A stretch of 64,000 bases of DNA from Pontibacter kalidii (lineage in GTDB: Bacteria; Bacteroidota; Bacteroidia; Cytophagales; Hymenobacteraceae). Each line of letters starts with the position of its first letter. The first letter of the stretch is position 1. The notes under the pieces are model-generated. The model worked only from the letters and a program-made list of their open reading frames with translations, did not search any database and was not told the DNA's origin. This document shows positions 26,375 to 35,548 of the stretch, in pieces. A program made the position numbers and the translations under genes. The stretch is taken from contig NZ_CP111079.1 in NCBI RefSeq assembly GCF_026278245.1, positions 4,168,501 through 4,232,500 of the forward strand, in the 5' to 3' direction.

Positions 26375-27556
26375 TTAGTACCTGAAAAGCGCCTTTACGC
26401 TGGCACTTCCATCGGCAGACTCTGTTAGCCCGTTATAGCTGCTCACGAACACTTTGCCGCCCTGTGCCAGTGTTTTAATGGCTGCCAGGTTTATCAGGTC
26501 GTCATCGCCGCGCTTATACTCGTTGTGTATCTCGGCAGTAGCGCTTTTAGCGTCATACTTCCCCCAAACAGGTTGGCTCGGAGTGATGAATAGTGTATCC
26601 ACGCGGCCATGCACGGCCTCTGCCGCCACTGTGGCAACATCCTCGGAGGTGGCGCCTGTTCCGGCTACGTTCTGGTATCGGGTCAGCGAGTCGTTGTGGC
26701 CCTGCTGCATCATCGGCTTCATGATAGCCAGCGCTTTCTCATGTAGTGAGTTCATGGTATCAATGCCCTCGTTCACGTTGATGTTCTGAGGCACGATATG
26801 CTTATACTTGCTGTGTTGCTTGTAGAGGCTGCAGTAGTGGTCTACACCGGCCAGCACGAGGGGCTCGTGCGCATCATGCAGTATCTTTTGCATGCTGTTG
26901 TCTATCTCTATCACAAACTCACGCACACGCTCGTGTTCTTCATCGCCTTTCGTGCTGCCCGGGCCGTGCACAATATTAGAGCCGTTTACGGTAGTGGTGG
27001 AGTGGGTAAAGTCCTGGTCGTTGCCTTTCACGTCGAACTTCAGGGCCTTGTTCATCGTCTCCGGCACAAAGGAGCTAATATCTATCTGCCTGATCCGCTC
27101 GATGGTTGCCTCGAAGAAGGCTACTTTCTCGCGATACAGGCTAAGTATGAAGAAGCGGCCGTTCTGACTCAGGATCGGCAACATCGGTGTCAGGTAAAAC
27201 TGGTCGAGCACATACACTACCTCTGGCATAGTGAAGGGGAGGGTATAATGGGCCGAAAAGCCTTTGGTAAGGAAAACGGCGAGCCCCTCTGCCTGGTGAC
27301 GCCAGAAACTGTTGTCGTTCAGGAGCTCTTCGGCTGGCTTCAGGTACTGCTCAATCTCGGCTTCGGGCACATCGTGCCTTTGCAGCAGGGCACGTGCCTC
27401 TCTAAGTTTGTTCTTGAATAAGATATGGTCCTGACCATTGAGGGTTTCGTGCCCGGCACGATGCGTGGGGATGTAAAGAGAGATACACAAAGCATTCTGT
27501 GTGTTGTTCTGCACATTCAGCAGCTTCTCAATGTCACTCTTATTGATTAATGCCAT
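26375..27556 (-). CDS. Bacterial archaeo-eukaryotic release factor-like (baeRF) protein (393 aa)
   Basis: Related to the baeRF families, bacterial proteins with the eRF1 domain 2/3 architecture. The N-terminus CISLYIPTHRAGHETLNGQDHILFKN and the mid-region LAVFLTKGFSAHYTLPF ... RFFILSLYREKVAFFEATIERIRQID fit the group (baeRF3/baeRF7-like). No GGQ peptide-hydrolysis loop is visible, so a classical termination role is unlikely; the C-terminal domain (about 260-393) resembles the ribosome-binding L7Ae-like domain 3. Some relatives are proposed to act in ribosome rescue or stress. It stands alone between two terminators or repeats. The function is inferred only. Confidence 0.7.
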   Translation of the reverse strand: MALINKSDIEKLLNVQNNTQNALCISLYIPTHRAGHETLNGQDHILFKNKLREARALLQRHDVPEAEIEQYLKPAEELLNDNSFWRHQAEGLAVFLTKGFSAHYTLPFTMPEVVYVLDQFYLTPMLPILSQNGRFFILSLYREKVAFFEATIERIRQIDISSFVPETMNKALKFDVKGNDQDFTHSTTTVNGSNIVHGPGSTKGDEEHERVREFVIEIDNSMQKILHDAHEPLVLAGVDHYCSLYKQHSKYKHIVPQNINVNEGIDTMNSLHEKALAIMKPMMQQGHNDSLTRYQNVAGTGATSEDVATVAAEAVHGRVDTLFITPSQPVWGKYDAKSATAEIHNEYKRGDDDLINLAAIKTLAQGGKVFVSSYNGLTESADGSASVKALFRY

Positions 27557-27771
27557 ATTATTTGGGGTTAAAAAGTAGGGTATTTATTACTTCAAATTTG
27601 CTTTCATAGCACCCCGAACCATGCGGAGGTGTAGGGTTTAAGTACGCAGCAAAACATTCAACGGTTATTTTGAGGGAGTTTGCATTTGCTGGCGCAGCGG
27701 TTGAAGCAGGCTATATACTTTTATAACTCTCTGGCGCAATCCTTCAGACCCGTGTCCTACTGTGGTGTTGT

Positions 27772-28000
27772 GTTTGCAACTCGATTGGCTTGGAGAGCCA
27801 TACTTTATACTTTGGCTATACTTCTATTCTTGTGTCTGCTATACTATCATAGCCGCTTTACTGGTGCAAGCGTTTGCTTGTGCCTTTACCTGGGCTGCAT
27901 TCTTCGCTGGCGCGCGTTTGCAACTCGTGTCCTGCTATGATGTCAGGTTTGCAACCCGGCTAGGTCGCAGAGCCATACTTCATATTTGGGCTATACTTTC
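27772..28000. repeat. Two direct copies of a GTTTGCAAC...GGCTATACTT module
   Basis: Unit 1 runs from 27772 to about 27830 and unit 2 from 27947 to 28000. Both start GTTTGCAAC, have GAGCCATACTT in the middle and end GGCTATACTT. A third copy is at 36513-36567. The order and spacing of words differ by small insertions, so these are diverged copies. Confidence 0.65.
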
Positions 28001-28094
28001 CTAGCCGCTGCTTCCCTCTTTTTGACACAAGCTATCCTTGCTAGCTGCCGTTCATCCTCCAGACTTACCAACCTACAGTTGCATTTCCTGCTTT

Positions 28095-28284
28095 GGTGCT
28101 CTCCAGCCCGAGAGGGCTCGTCCTTTGGCATCGCACTGGGAGCTTTTCCTGCCCTCGTACCTCGGGCTGCCTGCGGCACCGGAAAAACTCGCATAGGCGC
28201 TCAACCCAAGGACTGGGATCAGTTTTCGATAGCTACGGCCTTACTGTCATCTCGAATGAAATAAGAGATCTCTTTAGAATTCCC
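28095..28284. repeat. Core of composite repeat, copy 1 (about 190 bp)
   Basis: Starts GGTGCTCTCCAGCCCGAGAG and ends GAGATCTCTTTAGAATTCC. It aligns along its length with 36826-37021; long blocks are identical, for example CTCGTACCTCGGGCTGCCT and ACTCGCATAGGCGCTCAACC. By eye identity is clearly above 80%. Not protein-coding in any consistent frame between copies. Confidence 0.85.
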
Positions 28285-28386
28285 GGTAAATCCCTCATTT
28301 TATTCGGGATGACAGGGCTTGGTGCTACAGAATTCCCCTCCTCGGAGGGGTTAGGGGTGGGTTTATACTTTGTTGTCCTGCTGTTC

Positions 28387-28509
28387 CGGATTTGCAATCC
28401 GGGACGCTGTTACCTGCGGATTTGCAATCCGCTTTTCTGTCCGTAGCTACTGCCTTTGCTATGGCAAATTACAAATCCACGGCTATTATATTTCCGGATT
28501 GCAAATCCG
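28387..28509. repeat. Three 15-bp CGGATTTGCAATCCG units
   Basis: CGGATTTGCAATCCG occurs at 28387-28401 and 28417-28431 in direct orientation, and its exact reverse complement CGGATTGCAAATCCG at 28495-28509. Each unit is itself a near-palindrome. They lie between the CCCCTCC unit and the GGACAGGTCG palindrome of the same intergenic region. Confidence 0.75.
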
Positions 28510-28552
28510 AAAGAGCAGGATTCCCTTCCGGGGTGGGTTCCATACTTTGTAG

Positions 28553-28572
28553 GGACAGGTCGCGACCTGTCC
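28553..28572. repeat. 20-bp palindrome GGACAGGTCG/CGACCTGTCC
   Basis: A perfect 20-bp palindrome preceded by CATACTTTGTA. A near-perfect copy with the same TTTGTAG prefix is at 37156-37175. Confidence 0.75.
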
Positions 28573-28785
28573 GCGCAATACCAACAGAATCGGAGTTCAT
28601 ACTTTAGACAAAGCAATTACAAGCTCCCCTCCTTGGACAAGGAGGGGCAGGGGTGGTTGGACCCGGTATCAGAAACTCCCTCTCCTGTTTTGGAGTAGGG
28701 GCTCTCGAGAAAAGGAGAGGGCTGGGGTGAGGTGATGATGGGTAGAGGTGGTTGGACCCGGCACTACAGTGACGAGCAAAAAAAA

Positions 28786-28813
28786 AGCCCGGCTCCTGTC
28801 GGGAAGCCGGGCT
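28786..28813 (-). terminator. Terminator of the TlpA-like gene
   Basis: The stem AGCCCGGCT (28786-28794) pairs with AGCCGGGCT (28805-28813). A run of about ten A on the plus strand (28777-28786) becomes the U tract of the minus-strand transcript. It is about 25 bp past the stop of the gene. Confidence 0.85.
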
Positions 28814-28837
28814 GGGTATAAACTGTGAACGAAATGT

Positions 28838-30256
28838 CTATTTAAGTGAGGCCTGCCGCACCTCCAGATGCCGCAAGATATCGTTAGCCGCCTCATAGTC
28901 GCTGGGGCGGCGGGCTTTCAGGGAGATAAACCGGCCTTCCTCATCCAGCAGGAAGTAGGCGGGCACGTCTTTCAGGCCATAGCGTTTTGCCAGTTCGGCA
29001 GCTGCACCCTTTGCCAGCACGTGCTCGCCCTGCAGCTCCTTTTTCTCCACCAGCTTCCGCCACTGCTCCTCGTTGTCGCCTATGGCCACATTCAGGAAAA
29101 CGATCTTGTGGTTACCCATTTTACCGGTGAGGCGCTGCAGGTGCGGCAGTTCCACGTGGCACAAACCACAATCGCTACGCCAAAAGTTCAGATAAACCAA
29201 ACTTCCTTTAAAATCGCTGAGCGAAATGGTGTCGCCGTTGATGTCGTTGAGCTTAAAATCAGGCGCTTGCCCGCCGGCGACCAACGTGCTGTTCTCGCTG
29301 AGCAGACCGGCAAGGTAAGCGCTCACAGCTTCCTCCCGGTTTTTGGCGTTAAAGTCCCGAAGCATCAGTTCGGTATACTTCAAATGCCCCTGTTGCACCG
29401 ACTGCTTGAGCACCTGCGCCTGCGCCAGCAGCTTTACCTGCCCCTGCAGCTTCTGCTCCGCCACATCATAACGGGCTTTGTAATACAGCGGATCCTTCTC
29501 CGTATAGCCAGCCTCCTTCGCAAAGTATGCCGTGTAGCTGCGCAGGAAATTCTGGAAAGACGGGCTTAGCAGGTTAGTAGGCTTCTGCAGGTCCAGGTGG
29601 TGCAGGTAATCATAAAACGCCGCCGATGGCCTGGTGAGCGATACTTGCATTATCTGCTGGCGCAGCGGGTGGTAACCCAGCTTGTCTATGGCATAGCTAA
29701 AGTCGATCTCGGCCAGCAGAAACGCTCTGAACTCCTCTGAGACCTCCATTTTACCGCTATACTTCTCAAAACTACCCAGCTGGTCCTCGCGGCGGTAATT
29801 TAAGAACTGCGTGAACTCCTTTTCCTGTAGCTTGATGTTATCCGGCAGCACCTGGTACTCTTCCTCTTCCTCGAAACGATAGGTATACTTTGCCAGGTAG
29901 TTATTCTCATTAGCACCTTTGCCTCTATAGATCAGCGACTTTAGGAAGCTCTTGCCGTTGGAGCTCAGTTGTAGCTCGTAGCCAGGCTCCAGGTATACCT
30001 GCGCCACTTCATCGCCATGCACCAGCTCGGCTACCAGAGGCTTCTGCACCGGCACCTCCAGCCAAAAGGAATTCCTGTCGAGCTTTACCTCCGTCTTCAC
30101 CTCCTCCGGCAGCAGCGGGTTGGGATAGATGATGAGCTCTACCTGATCGGAGAGGGGGCTGGAGATTTTGCCACTGATGATGGCTGTGTTCTGGGCGAGG
30201 AGCTGGTTGGTAGCCAGCAGCAGAAAGGCTGACAGCAGCATGTAAATCTGTTTCAT
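28838..30256 (-). CDS. TlpA-family thioredoxin-like exported protein (472 aa)
   Basis: A periplasmic protein with a signal peptide (1-21, ending LLAQ), a long N-terminal region (about 22-325; first a beta-rich DUF4369-like part with SGKISSPLSDQVELIIYPNP, then helices), and a C-terminal thioredoxin fold (about 328-470). The redox motif CGLC is at C363-C366 (SDCGLCHVELPHL), with the cis-proline region DVPAYFLLDEEG. Such Bacteroidota proteins resemble TlpA/ResA thiol-disulfide oxidoreductases that reduce periplasmic disulfides or act in cytochrome maturation; CGLC is an uncommon active-site variant. No partner gene is adjacent. Confidence 0.9.
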   Translation of the reverse strand: MKQIYMLLSAFLLLATNQLLAQNTAIISGKISSPLSDQVELIIYPNPLLPEEVKTEVKLDRNSFWLEVPVQKPLVAELVHGDEVAQVYLEPGYELQLSSNGKSFLKSLIYRGKGANENNYLAKYTYRFEEEEEYQVLPDNIKLQEKEFTQFLNYRREDQLGSFEKYSGKMEVSEEFRAFLLAEIDFSYAIDKLGYHPLRQQIMQVSLTRPSAAFYDYLHHLDLQKPTNLLSPSFQNFLRSYTAYFAKEAGYTEKDPLYYKARYDVAEQKLQGQVKLLAQAQVLKQSVQQGHLKYTELMLRDFNAKNREEAVSAYLAGLLSENSTLVAGGQAPDFKLNDINGDTISLSDFKGSLVYLNFWRSDCGLCHVELPHLQRLTGKMGNHKIVFLNVAIGDNEEQWRKLVEKKELQGEHVLAKGAAAELAKRYGLKDVPAYFLLDEEGRFISLKARRPSDYEAANDILRHLEVRQASLK

Positions 30257-30686
30257 CAGGAGATATTGTTTTTCTTTGGCTAAAGGAATTATACCATTAC
30301 TATACTACACAGAGCATCCGCAGCAGTAATAATATAACTTTGAACAACATCAACCAACAACAAAATTCCGATGCAAGGTTAAATTTATAGTTTTACAGGA
30401 AGTTAATAAGAAAAGCTTTGTTAAACATATGGCCAGCAACTGCTTTGATTACTAACTTATACTTTAATAATAGCCAAAGGACAAACCAAAGCACAGGTAA
30501 AGGCAAATTAAAGTATACAGGTTAATCACTCCTCTACATAAAGACACTTGTACTCTATCAAGCTTTATACTTGGCGGCAGAACAGACACTAACCAAGAAC
30601 AGTACAAAAAAAACGCAGGCTGCTATACCTGCGTTCCTTCATACCTGTGGCTGAGAAATAGTCAAATTCATACTTTACAGGAGCGC
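30257..30686. other. 430-bp AT-rich intergenic region
   Basis: Contains the promoter side of the TlpA-like gene and the radA terminator. TATACTT or AAGTATA occurs several times. A plus-strand TAACTTTG near 30337 fits a Bacteroidota -7 box, but no plus-strand gene follows, so I take it as chance. No RNA gene recognised. Confidence 0.5.
30612..30635 (-). terminator. radA terminator
   Basis: The stem AACGCAGG (30612-30619) pairs with CCTGCGTT (30628-30635); an A run at 30606-30613 gives the U tract on the minus strand. It lies about 50 bp beyond the radA stop. Confidence 0.8.
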
Positions 30687-32066
30687 TTAGCCGAACAAGC
30701 TTGCGAACACCTCCTCCAGTCGCCCATACGCATGCACGTTGATGGAGAACTTACTCAGGTCCACGCCTTTCTTGTTATACTTGGAGATGTAGATATCGGT
30801 AAAGCCCAGCTTTTCGGCCTCCGTGATGCGGTTCTCCACGCGGTTTACGGCGCGCACCTCGCCGCCCAAGCCTACCTCTGCGGCAAAGCAGGCGGTGTTG
30901 GAGATCGGCATGTCCTCGAAAGAGGAGAGGATGGAGGCGCACACGGCTAAATCCAGCGCGGGGTCTTCCACTTTCAGGCCGCCGGCAATGTTCAGGAACA
31001 CGTCCTGGGCGCCGAGGCGGTAGCCGCCGCGCTTCTCCAGCACGGCCAGCAGCATGTTCAGGCGCTTGGCATCGAAGCCGGTGCTGGTGCGCTGCGGCGT
31101 GCCATAGGTAGCAGGGCTCACCAGGCTTTGCACCTCTATCAGCAGCGGGCGGTTGCCCTCCAGCGTGGCGCCTATACTGATGCCGCTAAAAGCGTCCTCG
31201 CGCTGCGAGATCAGGATCTCTGACGGGTTGCTCACCTCCCGCAGCCCGGAGCCCATCATCTCATAGATGCCCAGCTCCGAGGTGGAGCCAAAGCGATTTT
31301 TTGTAGTGCGCAGGATGCGGTAGGTCATGTGGCGGTCGCCTTCGAACTGCAGCACCGTGTCTACCATGTGCTCCAGTATCTTTGGCCCCGCCAGGTTGCC
31401 CTCTTTGGTGATGTGGCCGATCAGGAAAACGGGCGTGCCGCTCTCTTTGGCGAACTTCAGCAGCTCGGCGGTACACTCGCGCACCTGGCTCACGCTGCCC
31501 GCGCCAGCCTCTATAAAAGAGGAGTGGAGGGTCTGGATAGAGTCGATGATGAGCACCTGCGGCCGCACCAGTTCCACTTGCTTAAAGATGTTCTGCGTGC
31601 CGGTCTCGGTCAGGATAAAGCAGTCGGAGGTTTGGGCCATGAGGCGCTCGGCGCGCATTTTTATCTGCTGCTCGCTCTCCTCGCCGCTCACGTAGAGCAC
31701 CTTCAGCCCCTGCAGGCTCAGGGCGATCTGCAGCATCAGCGTACTTTTACCGATGCCCGGCTCGCCGCCAATCAGCACCATAGAGCCCGGCACAATGCCG
31801 CCGCCCAGCACCCGGTTCAGCTCCTGGTCCTGCGTCACGACACGCTGCTGCTCCTGGTAGCTGATGTCGGCAATGGGCTTGGGCTTGTTGGATACCTGCG
31901 CCGTGCTGCTGCCCACCTTCCAGGCGGTGGTGGGCGTTACCTCCTCGCGCTGCACCACCTCTTCCACGTAAGTGTTCCACTCGCCGCAGGCCGGGCACTT
32001 GCCGATCCACTTGGCCGACTGGGCGCCGCAGTTCTGGCAGAAGTAGGATGTCTTTATCTTAGCCAT
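30687..32066 (-). CDS. radA: DNA repair protein RadA (Sms)
   Basis: RadA is a RecA-like ATPase and hexameric branch-migration helicase acting on recombination intermediates. The N-terminal zinc finger has C10, C13, C24 and C27 (CQNCGAQSAKWIGKCPAC), the Walker A is GGEPGIGKST, the RadA-specific KNRFG motif is present in TTKNRFGSTSELGIYEM, and the C-terminal Lon-protease-like domain is complete. Length 459 aa is standard. It lies just downstream of the histidine kinase gene, but about 75 bp apart and with no evident functional link. Confidence 0.97.
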   Translation of the reverse strand: MAKIKTSYFCQNCGAQSAKWIGKCPACGEWNTYVEEVVQREEVTPTTAWKVGSSTAQVSNKPKPIADISYQEQQRVVTQDQELNRVLGGGIVPGSMVLIGGEPGIGKSTLMLQIALSLQGLKVLYVSGEESEQQIKMRAERLMAQTSDCFILTETGTQNIFKQVELVRPQVLIIDSIQTLHSSFIEAGAGSVSQVRECTAELLKFAKESGTPVFLIGHITKEGNLAGPKILEHMVDTVLQFEGDRHMTYRILRTTKNRFGSTSELGIYEMMGSGLREVSNPSEILISQREDAFSGISIGATLEGNRPLLIEVQSLVSPATYGTPQRTSTGFDAKRLNMLLAVLEKRGGYRLGAQDVFLNIAGGLKVEDPALDLAVCASILSSFEDMPISNTACFAAEVGLGGEVRAVNRVENRITEAEKLGFTDIYISKYNKKGVDLSKFSINVHAYGRLEEVFASLFG

Positions 32067-32140
32067 TTAGTTAATTCTGAATGAGTGAATGAGCCAATAG
32101 GTAAACAGGGGGATAATTTCCAGAGCTTCAAATCATCAAC

Positions 32141-35059
32141 CTATACTTCCTGCTCTACGGGCACCTGCCTGAAGTATACCCTGAAGGTAGTACCCTTGCC
32201 ATGCTCGCTTTCTACTTCTATTTTGCCGCCGTTGTTCTCTATAATGCGCTTCACGATGTAGAGGCCGATGCCGGTGCCCTCCACGTGCGTGTGCAGGCGC
32301 TTGAACATGGTAAAGAGCTTGTGCTGCTGCTCCTTTTTAATGCCCAGGCCGTTGTCCTGCACCTCCAGCACCACGTAATCGCCCTGCTCATACGTTCTGA
32401 GGTTGATCTCCGGTTTGCGGTCCGGGGATTTATACTTAATGGCGTTGCTGACCAGGTTGTAGATGATACTGCGCAGGTTCTTGCGGGCGTAGAGGATGTT
32501 CTTCACCTGCAGGTCTGTGTGCAGCACCGCCCCATGCTCTTCCATTACTGTGCCGAGGTCGGAGGTGATGTCCTGCAGCATGTGCTCGAACAGGAGCGGC
32601 TCCATGGCAGACTGCAGCTCCTTCTGCACCTTGGTGATCTCGGCCAGGTCGGCGATAGTGCCCTTCAGCTTGTTGATCGAGCTCTGCACCATGTCCAGCA
32701 CCTGCATGTCCTCGCCGTGCAGCTTGCCTTGCAGGATGTCGCGCAGCAGCGTAACCAGCCCCTCCATATTGGCGATCGGCGACTTCAGGTCGTGGGAGGC
32801 AGTGTAGACAAAGTTGTCAAGGTCGTTGTTGATGCGCAGCAGCTCGTTGTTCTTACCGCTCAGCTCATCGTTGGTGAGCACGAGTGCCTTCCGGGCATTC
32901 ACCAGCTCCGTCACCTCCACGGCAAACAGCAGCACGGCCTCTATTTTGCCGTTCTCGTCCACCAGCGGCTGGTACACCAGGTTAAAGTAGCCGTACACCA
33001 GCTCGCCGTTGTTCCTAAAGTCGATGGCGGTAGACACCTCGTTTCCGACAAAGGGTACACCCGTCTCGAAGACCTGCTCCAGGCGGTTGAAGAAGCCGCG
33101 CCCCTCCTCCTCGGAGTGGGCCTCGTAAATGGTTTTGCCCACCAACGGACGGTTGCCGTACAATTTGCGGTACTCCGGGTTGGCCAGCACGTACTGGAAA
33201 TCCTGGGCCCGCACCAGGCCTACCACCGCCGGCACCTCCAGGAACAGCTTCTGCAGCAGTTCTGCGTTCTGCTTCACCTTACGCTCGGCCTCTTTTATCT
33301 CCGTGATATCGATCACAGAGCCAATGAACCCCTGGAACTCATCGTTGGCGCCGAAACGCGGGGTATTCGTTGCCACCATCCAACGGTACTCCCCGTCAAA
33401 GCGGCGCATCCTGAACTCTATCCTGAAAGGGCGGTGGTCTTTTATCGCCTGCAGGGTCACGGCTTCCTTCCGCTCCACATCATCGGGATGAACCACCTCT
33501 TTCCAGCTCATGTTGATCGTGTCCTCAAAGCTGTAGCCCGTAAAGTCGAGCCACTGCTTGTTCACGTACATGAAGTTGGTGGCATCGTCCATGATCTTGA
33601 TCATTACCGGGGCGTTGTCGGCCATGGTGCGGAAGCGGGCCTCACTCTCGACAATAGCCTGCTGGGCATGCTTCTCGTCGGTAATGTCCCGCACCTCAAT
33701 AATGGCAAAGCTCTCGCTGCCGCTCTCTCCCATTGGCTGCACTGAGCACGACACGTTAAAGAAAGTGCCATCTTTGCGAATGAACATATCCTCATAGCCC
33801 CTCAATGGCGTTACGTTGATCAGGGAACTGTGCATCAGGCACTCTTCCGCTGGGAAAGGCGAGCCGTCCGGGTGCTTGTAGTGCATCATCTCGTGCAGTG
33901 TCTTCTTCCGCATATCCTCCAACGTATAGCCGGTCATTTCCTCTGCGGCCGGGTTCATGAACGTGCAGTACCCCTTCGAGTCGAGTATAAACAGGGCCGC
34001 CGTGGCGTTGTCGGTAATAGTCTGCTTCAGGCTGTTGGAGCGGCGCGTGTTGGAAAGCGACCAGATGATGAAGAACATGAGCAAGCTGATGATGATGCCG
34101 CCCAAAAGTATAAAGTAGGGCAAATCCGACTCCGCGGTGCGCCCAAAACTATCTTTTGCCGAGACGTACAGCCGCCAGGTATGGTTGCCGATGGTGATGG
34201 TGCTCAGGTTGCTGTGCTCCCGATCGTTGCTGCCATAGTATAGCTGGGAGCCTGTGGCAAAAAGCAGGTTGGCCTTAGAGGGCTCGCTGCCGTCGTATAC
34301 TTCCACATCGATGTCATCAAAGCTGTGGGTAAGTACCGAGGTCATCAGGTCTTTGGCCCGGAAGGGGCTGTACACGAAACCCTTTATTAGTCGCTGCCGC
34401 TCTTTAATAGACTCCGGCTCCGCATTGTTCTGGTACACGGGCAGGTAAATCAGGAAGCCGGCCTGCTCGTCCTGGCCCGTTTCCTGCACCAGCCGCACCT
34501 TCCCCGACAGCGTGGGCTGCCTTGTGTCGCGGGCAATGCGCATGGCCGACTGGCGCACCGGCTCACTGTACATATCATACCCGAAGGCACGCAGGTTACG
34601 GTCGGTAAAGGGCTCCAGGAAAACAATGGCGGTGTAAAGATCGCGCTTGCCCTCGGGCGTGATGCGGTAGTTCTCGAAACCTTCGCGGCGGATCTGGCTC
34701 ACGTGCTGCTCCACTTCCGCTGGCCTTACCACGTGGGTATACCCAAAGCCCTGCAGGCCAGGGTAGCTTTCGTCCAGCCTCAGGGTTTCGTAGTAGCTTT
34801 TCCAGTTCTCACGCGTCACGGTATCGGAGGAGATGAACAGGGCCTTGCCCCCAAGCAGAATCTGGATGTAATCGCGCATGCGCTTGTCGATGGCCTCTGT
34901 CACCTGCTCGGTGCGCATAGAGAACAGTTTAGCGCTTCGCTCGTCTGACTTCTTCTTGGTTTCTGTGTAAGTGAAAAGCGTAAGCAGGAAGATGAGCAGA
35001 AAAGAGAAAATCGCTATGAAGTAATCCCTTACAAAAGAAGCCAGCTTGGCAAGTTTCAT
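32141..35059 (-). CDS. CHASE/PAS sensor histidine kinase (972 aa)
   Basis: A membrane sensor kinase. A signal-anchor (about 10-30) is followed by a periplasmic CHASE domain (about 40-290; YPGLQGFGYTHVV is typical), a second membrane segment (about 312-335), and at least three PAS domains (about 345-465, 470-600, 605-725). The phosphorylation site is in a HisKA domain with ASHDLKSP (His756); the ATPase domain has NLVSNAIKYK, VQDNGLGI and GTGIGLYIVKRI. No response regulator gene is adjacent, so the partner is unknown. CHASE often senses small ligands such as cytokinin-like molecules or peptides. Confidence 0.92.
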   Translation of the reverse strand: MKLAKLASFVRDYFIAIFSFLLIFLLTLFTYTETKKKSDERSAKLFSMRTEQVTEAIDKRMRDYIQILLGGKALFISSDTVTRENWKSYYETLRLDESYPGLQGFGYTHVVRPAEVEQHVSQIRREGFENYRITPEGKRDLYTAIVFLEPFTDRNLRAFGYDMYSEPVRQSAMRIARDTRQPTLSGKVRLVQETGQDEQAGFLIYLPVYQNNAEPESIKERQRLIKGFVYSPFRAKDLMTSVLTHSFDDIDVEVYDGSEPSKANLLFATGSQLYYGSNDREHSNLSTITIGNHTWRLYVSAKDSFGRTAESDLPYFILLGGIIISLLMFFIIWSLSNTRRSNSLKQTITDNATAALFILDSKGYCTFMNPAAEEMTGYTLEDMRKKTLHEMMHYKHPDGSPFPAEECLMHSSLINVTPLRGYEDMFIRKDGTFFNVSCSVQPMGESGSESFAIIEVRDITDEKHAQQAIVESEARFRTMADNAPVMIKIMDDATNFMYVNKQWLDFTGYSFEDTINMSWKEVVHPDDVERKEAVTLQAIKDHRPFRIEFRMRRFDGEYRWMVATNTPRFGANDEFQGFIGSVIDITEIKEAERKVKQNAELLQKLFLEVPAVVGLVRAQDFQYVLANPEYRKLYGNRPLVGKTIYEAHSEEEGRGFFNRLEQVFETGVPFVGNEVSTAIDFRNNGELVYGYFNLVYQPLVDENGKIEAVLLFAVEVTELVNARKALVLTNDELSGKNNELLRINNDLDNFVYTASHDLKSPIANMEGLVTLLRDILQGKLHGEDMQVLDMVQSSINKLKGTIADLAEITKVQKELQSAMEPLLFEHMLQDITSDLGTVMEEHGAVLHTDLQVKNILYARKNLRSIIYNLVSNAIKYKSPDRKPEINLRTYEQGDYVVLEVQDNGLGIKKEQQHKLFTMFKRLHTHVEGTGIGLYIVKRIIENNGGKIEVESEHGKGTTFRVYFRQVPVEQEV

Positions 35060-35548
35060 GTGTTGTGAGTTAAAACCGGGAGACGGCTGGCAAGGCCATC
35101 GCTATTCATACAAGCCCGGTAACGTATGATCTTCTTCAAATGTATAAAAAACAAAGTCATCTGCCAACACAAAAAGTTCAATAATAGATAGCAAAAGGCA
35201 GCCAGAAGGTACAAAGAATAAGTATAATCCCACCTCATTCCCTAACCCGTATTTTTATTATTATTTTGATATACTTCAGGTAATAAAGAGGCCTTAAACC
35301 ATGCTCCAAACAGCCTAAGGGGGATAACAATAAGCCTGTCCTGTTGTTCGCCACTGCTGCATTTTGGCTGTGCCATACTTTAGAAACGAGGGTTATGCCG
35401 CAATTCTTTTGCTACCTGGTTGGGTGCCCATACTTCATTGGCGTATAAGGAAGACGGATGGCGCTACGGCGGCAGGTATGGCTGCAAGGTTAATATGTAT
35501 CGGAATTTGAGGATAGGGTGTTAACTTTGGGTCCTAATTGCTTACCCT
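35060..35548. other. 489-bp intergenic region
   Basis: The part next to 35059 is presumably the promoter of the histidine kinase; near 35522 is the -7-like box for the following gene. I see nothing else that is convincing: no hairpin terminator, no RNA gene, no dispersed repeat unit. Confidence 0.45.
35522..35529 (+). promoter_or_regulatory. Candidate Bacteroidota -7 box (TAACTTTG)
   Basis: TAACTTTG matches the TAnnTTTG consensus exactly and lies 19 bp before the start of the 238-aa membrane protein gene. A TTTG is found at 35506-35509, but 12 bp upstream is too close for the usual -33 element, so only the -7 box fits. Confidence 0.3.

Larger units (their letters stand above)
27557..28837. 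other. 1.28-kb intergenic region: composite repeat, copy 1
   Basis: I see no credible gene here; the ORFs are short and low-quality. The region holds a first copy of a composite repeat also present at about 36440-37180 (see separate entry), three GGATTTGCAATCC-type words, one GGACAGGTCG palindrome, several CCCCTCC hairpin-like units and the terminator of the TlpA gene. TATACTT copies are frequent. Left of about 27715 nothing is recognised. Confidence 0.8.

Noticed and set aside
27680..28698. Several overlapping 60-120 codon ORFs in the repeat region
   Set aside because: Frames are not preserved between the two copies of the composite repeat, so they are not genes.
30330..30345. TAACTTTG promoter box on the plus strand
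   Set aside because: No plus-strand gene follows, and there is no -33 TTTG at suitable spacing.
32201..33745. 514-codon ORF opposite the histidine kinase
   Set aside because: Antisense shadow with low-complexity His, Val and Leu content.
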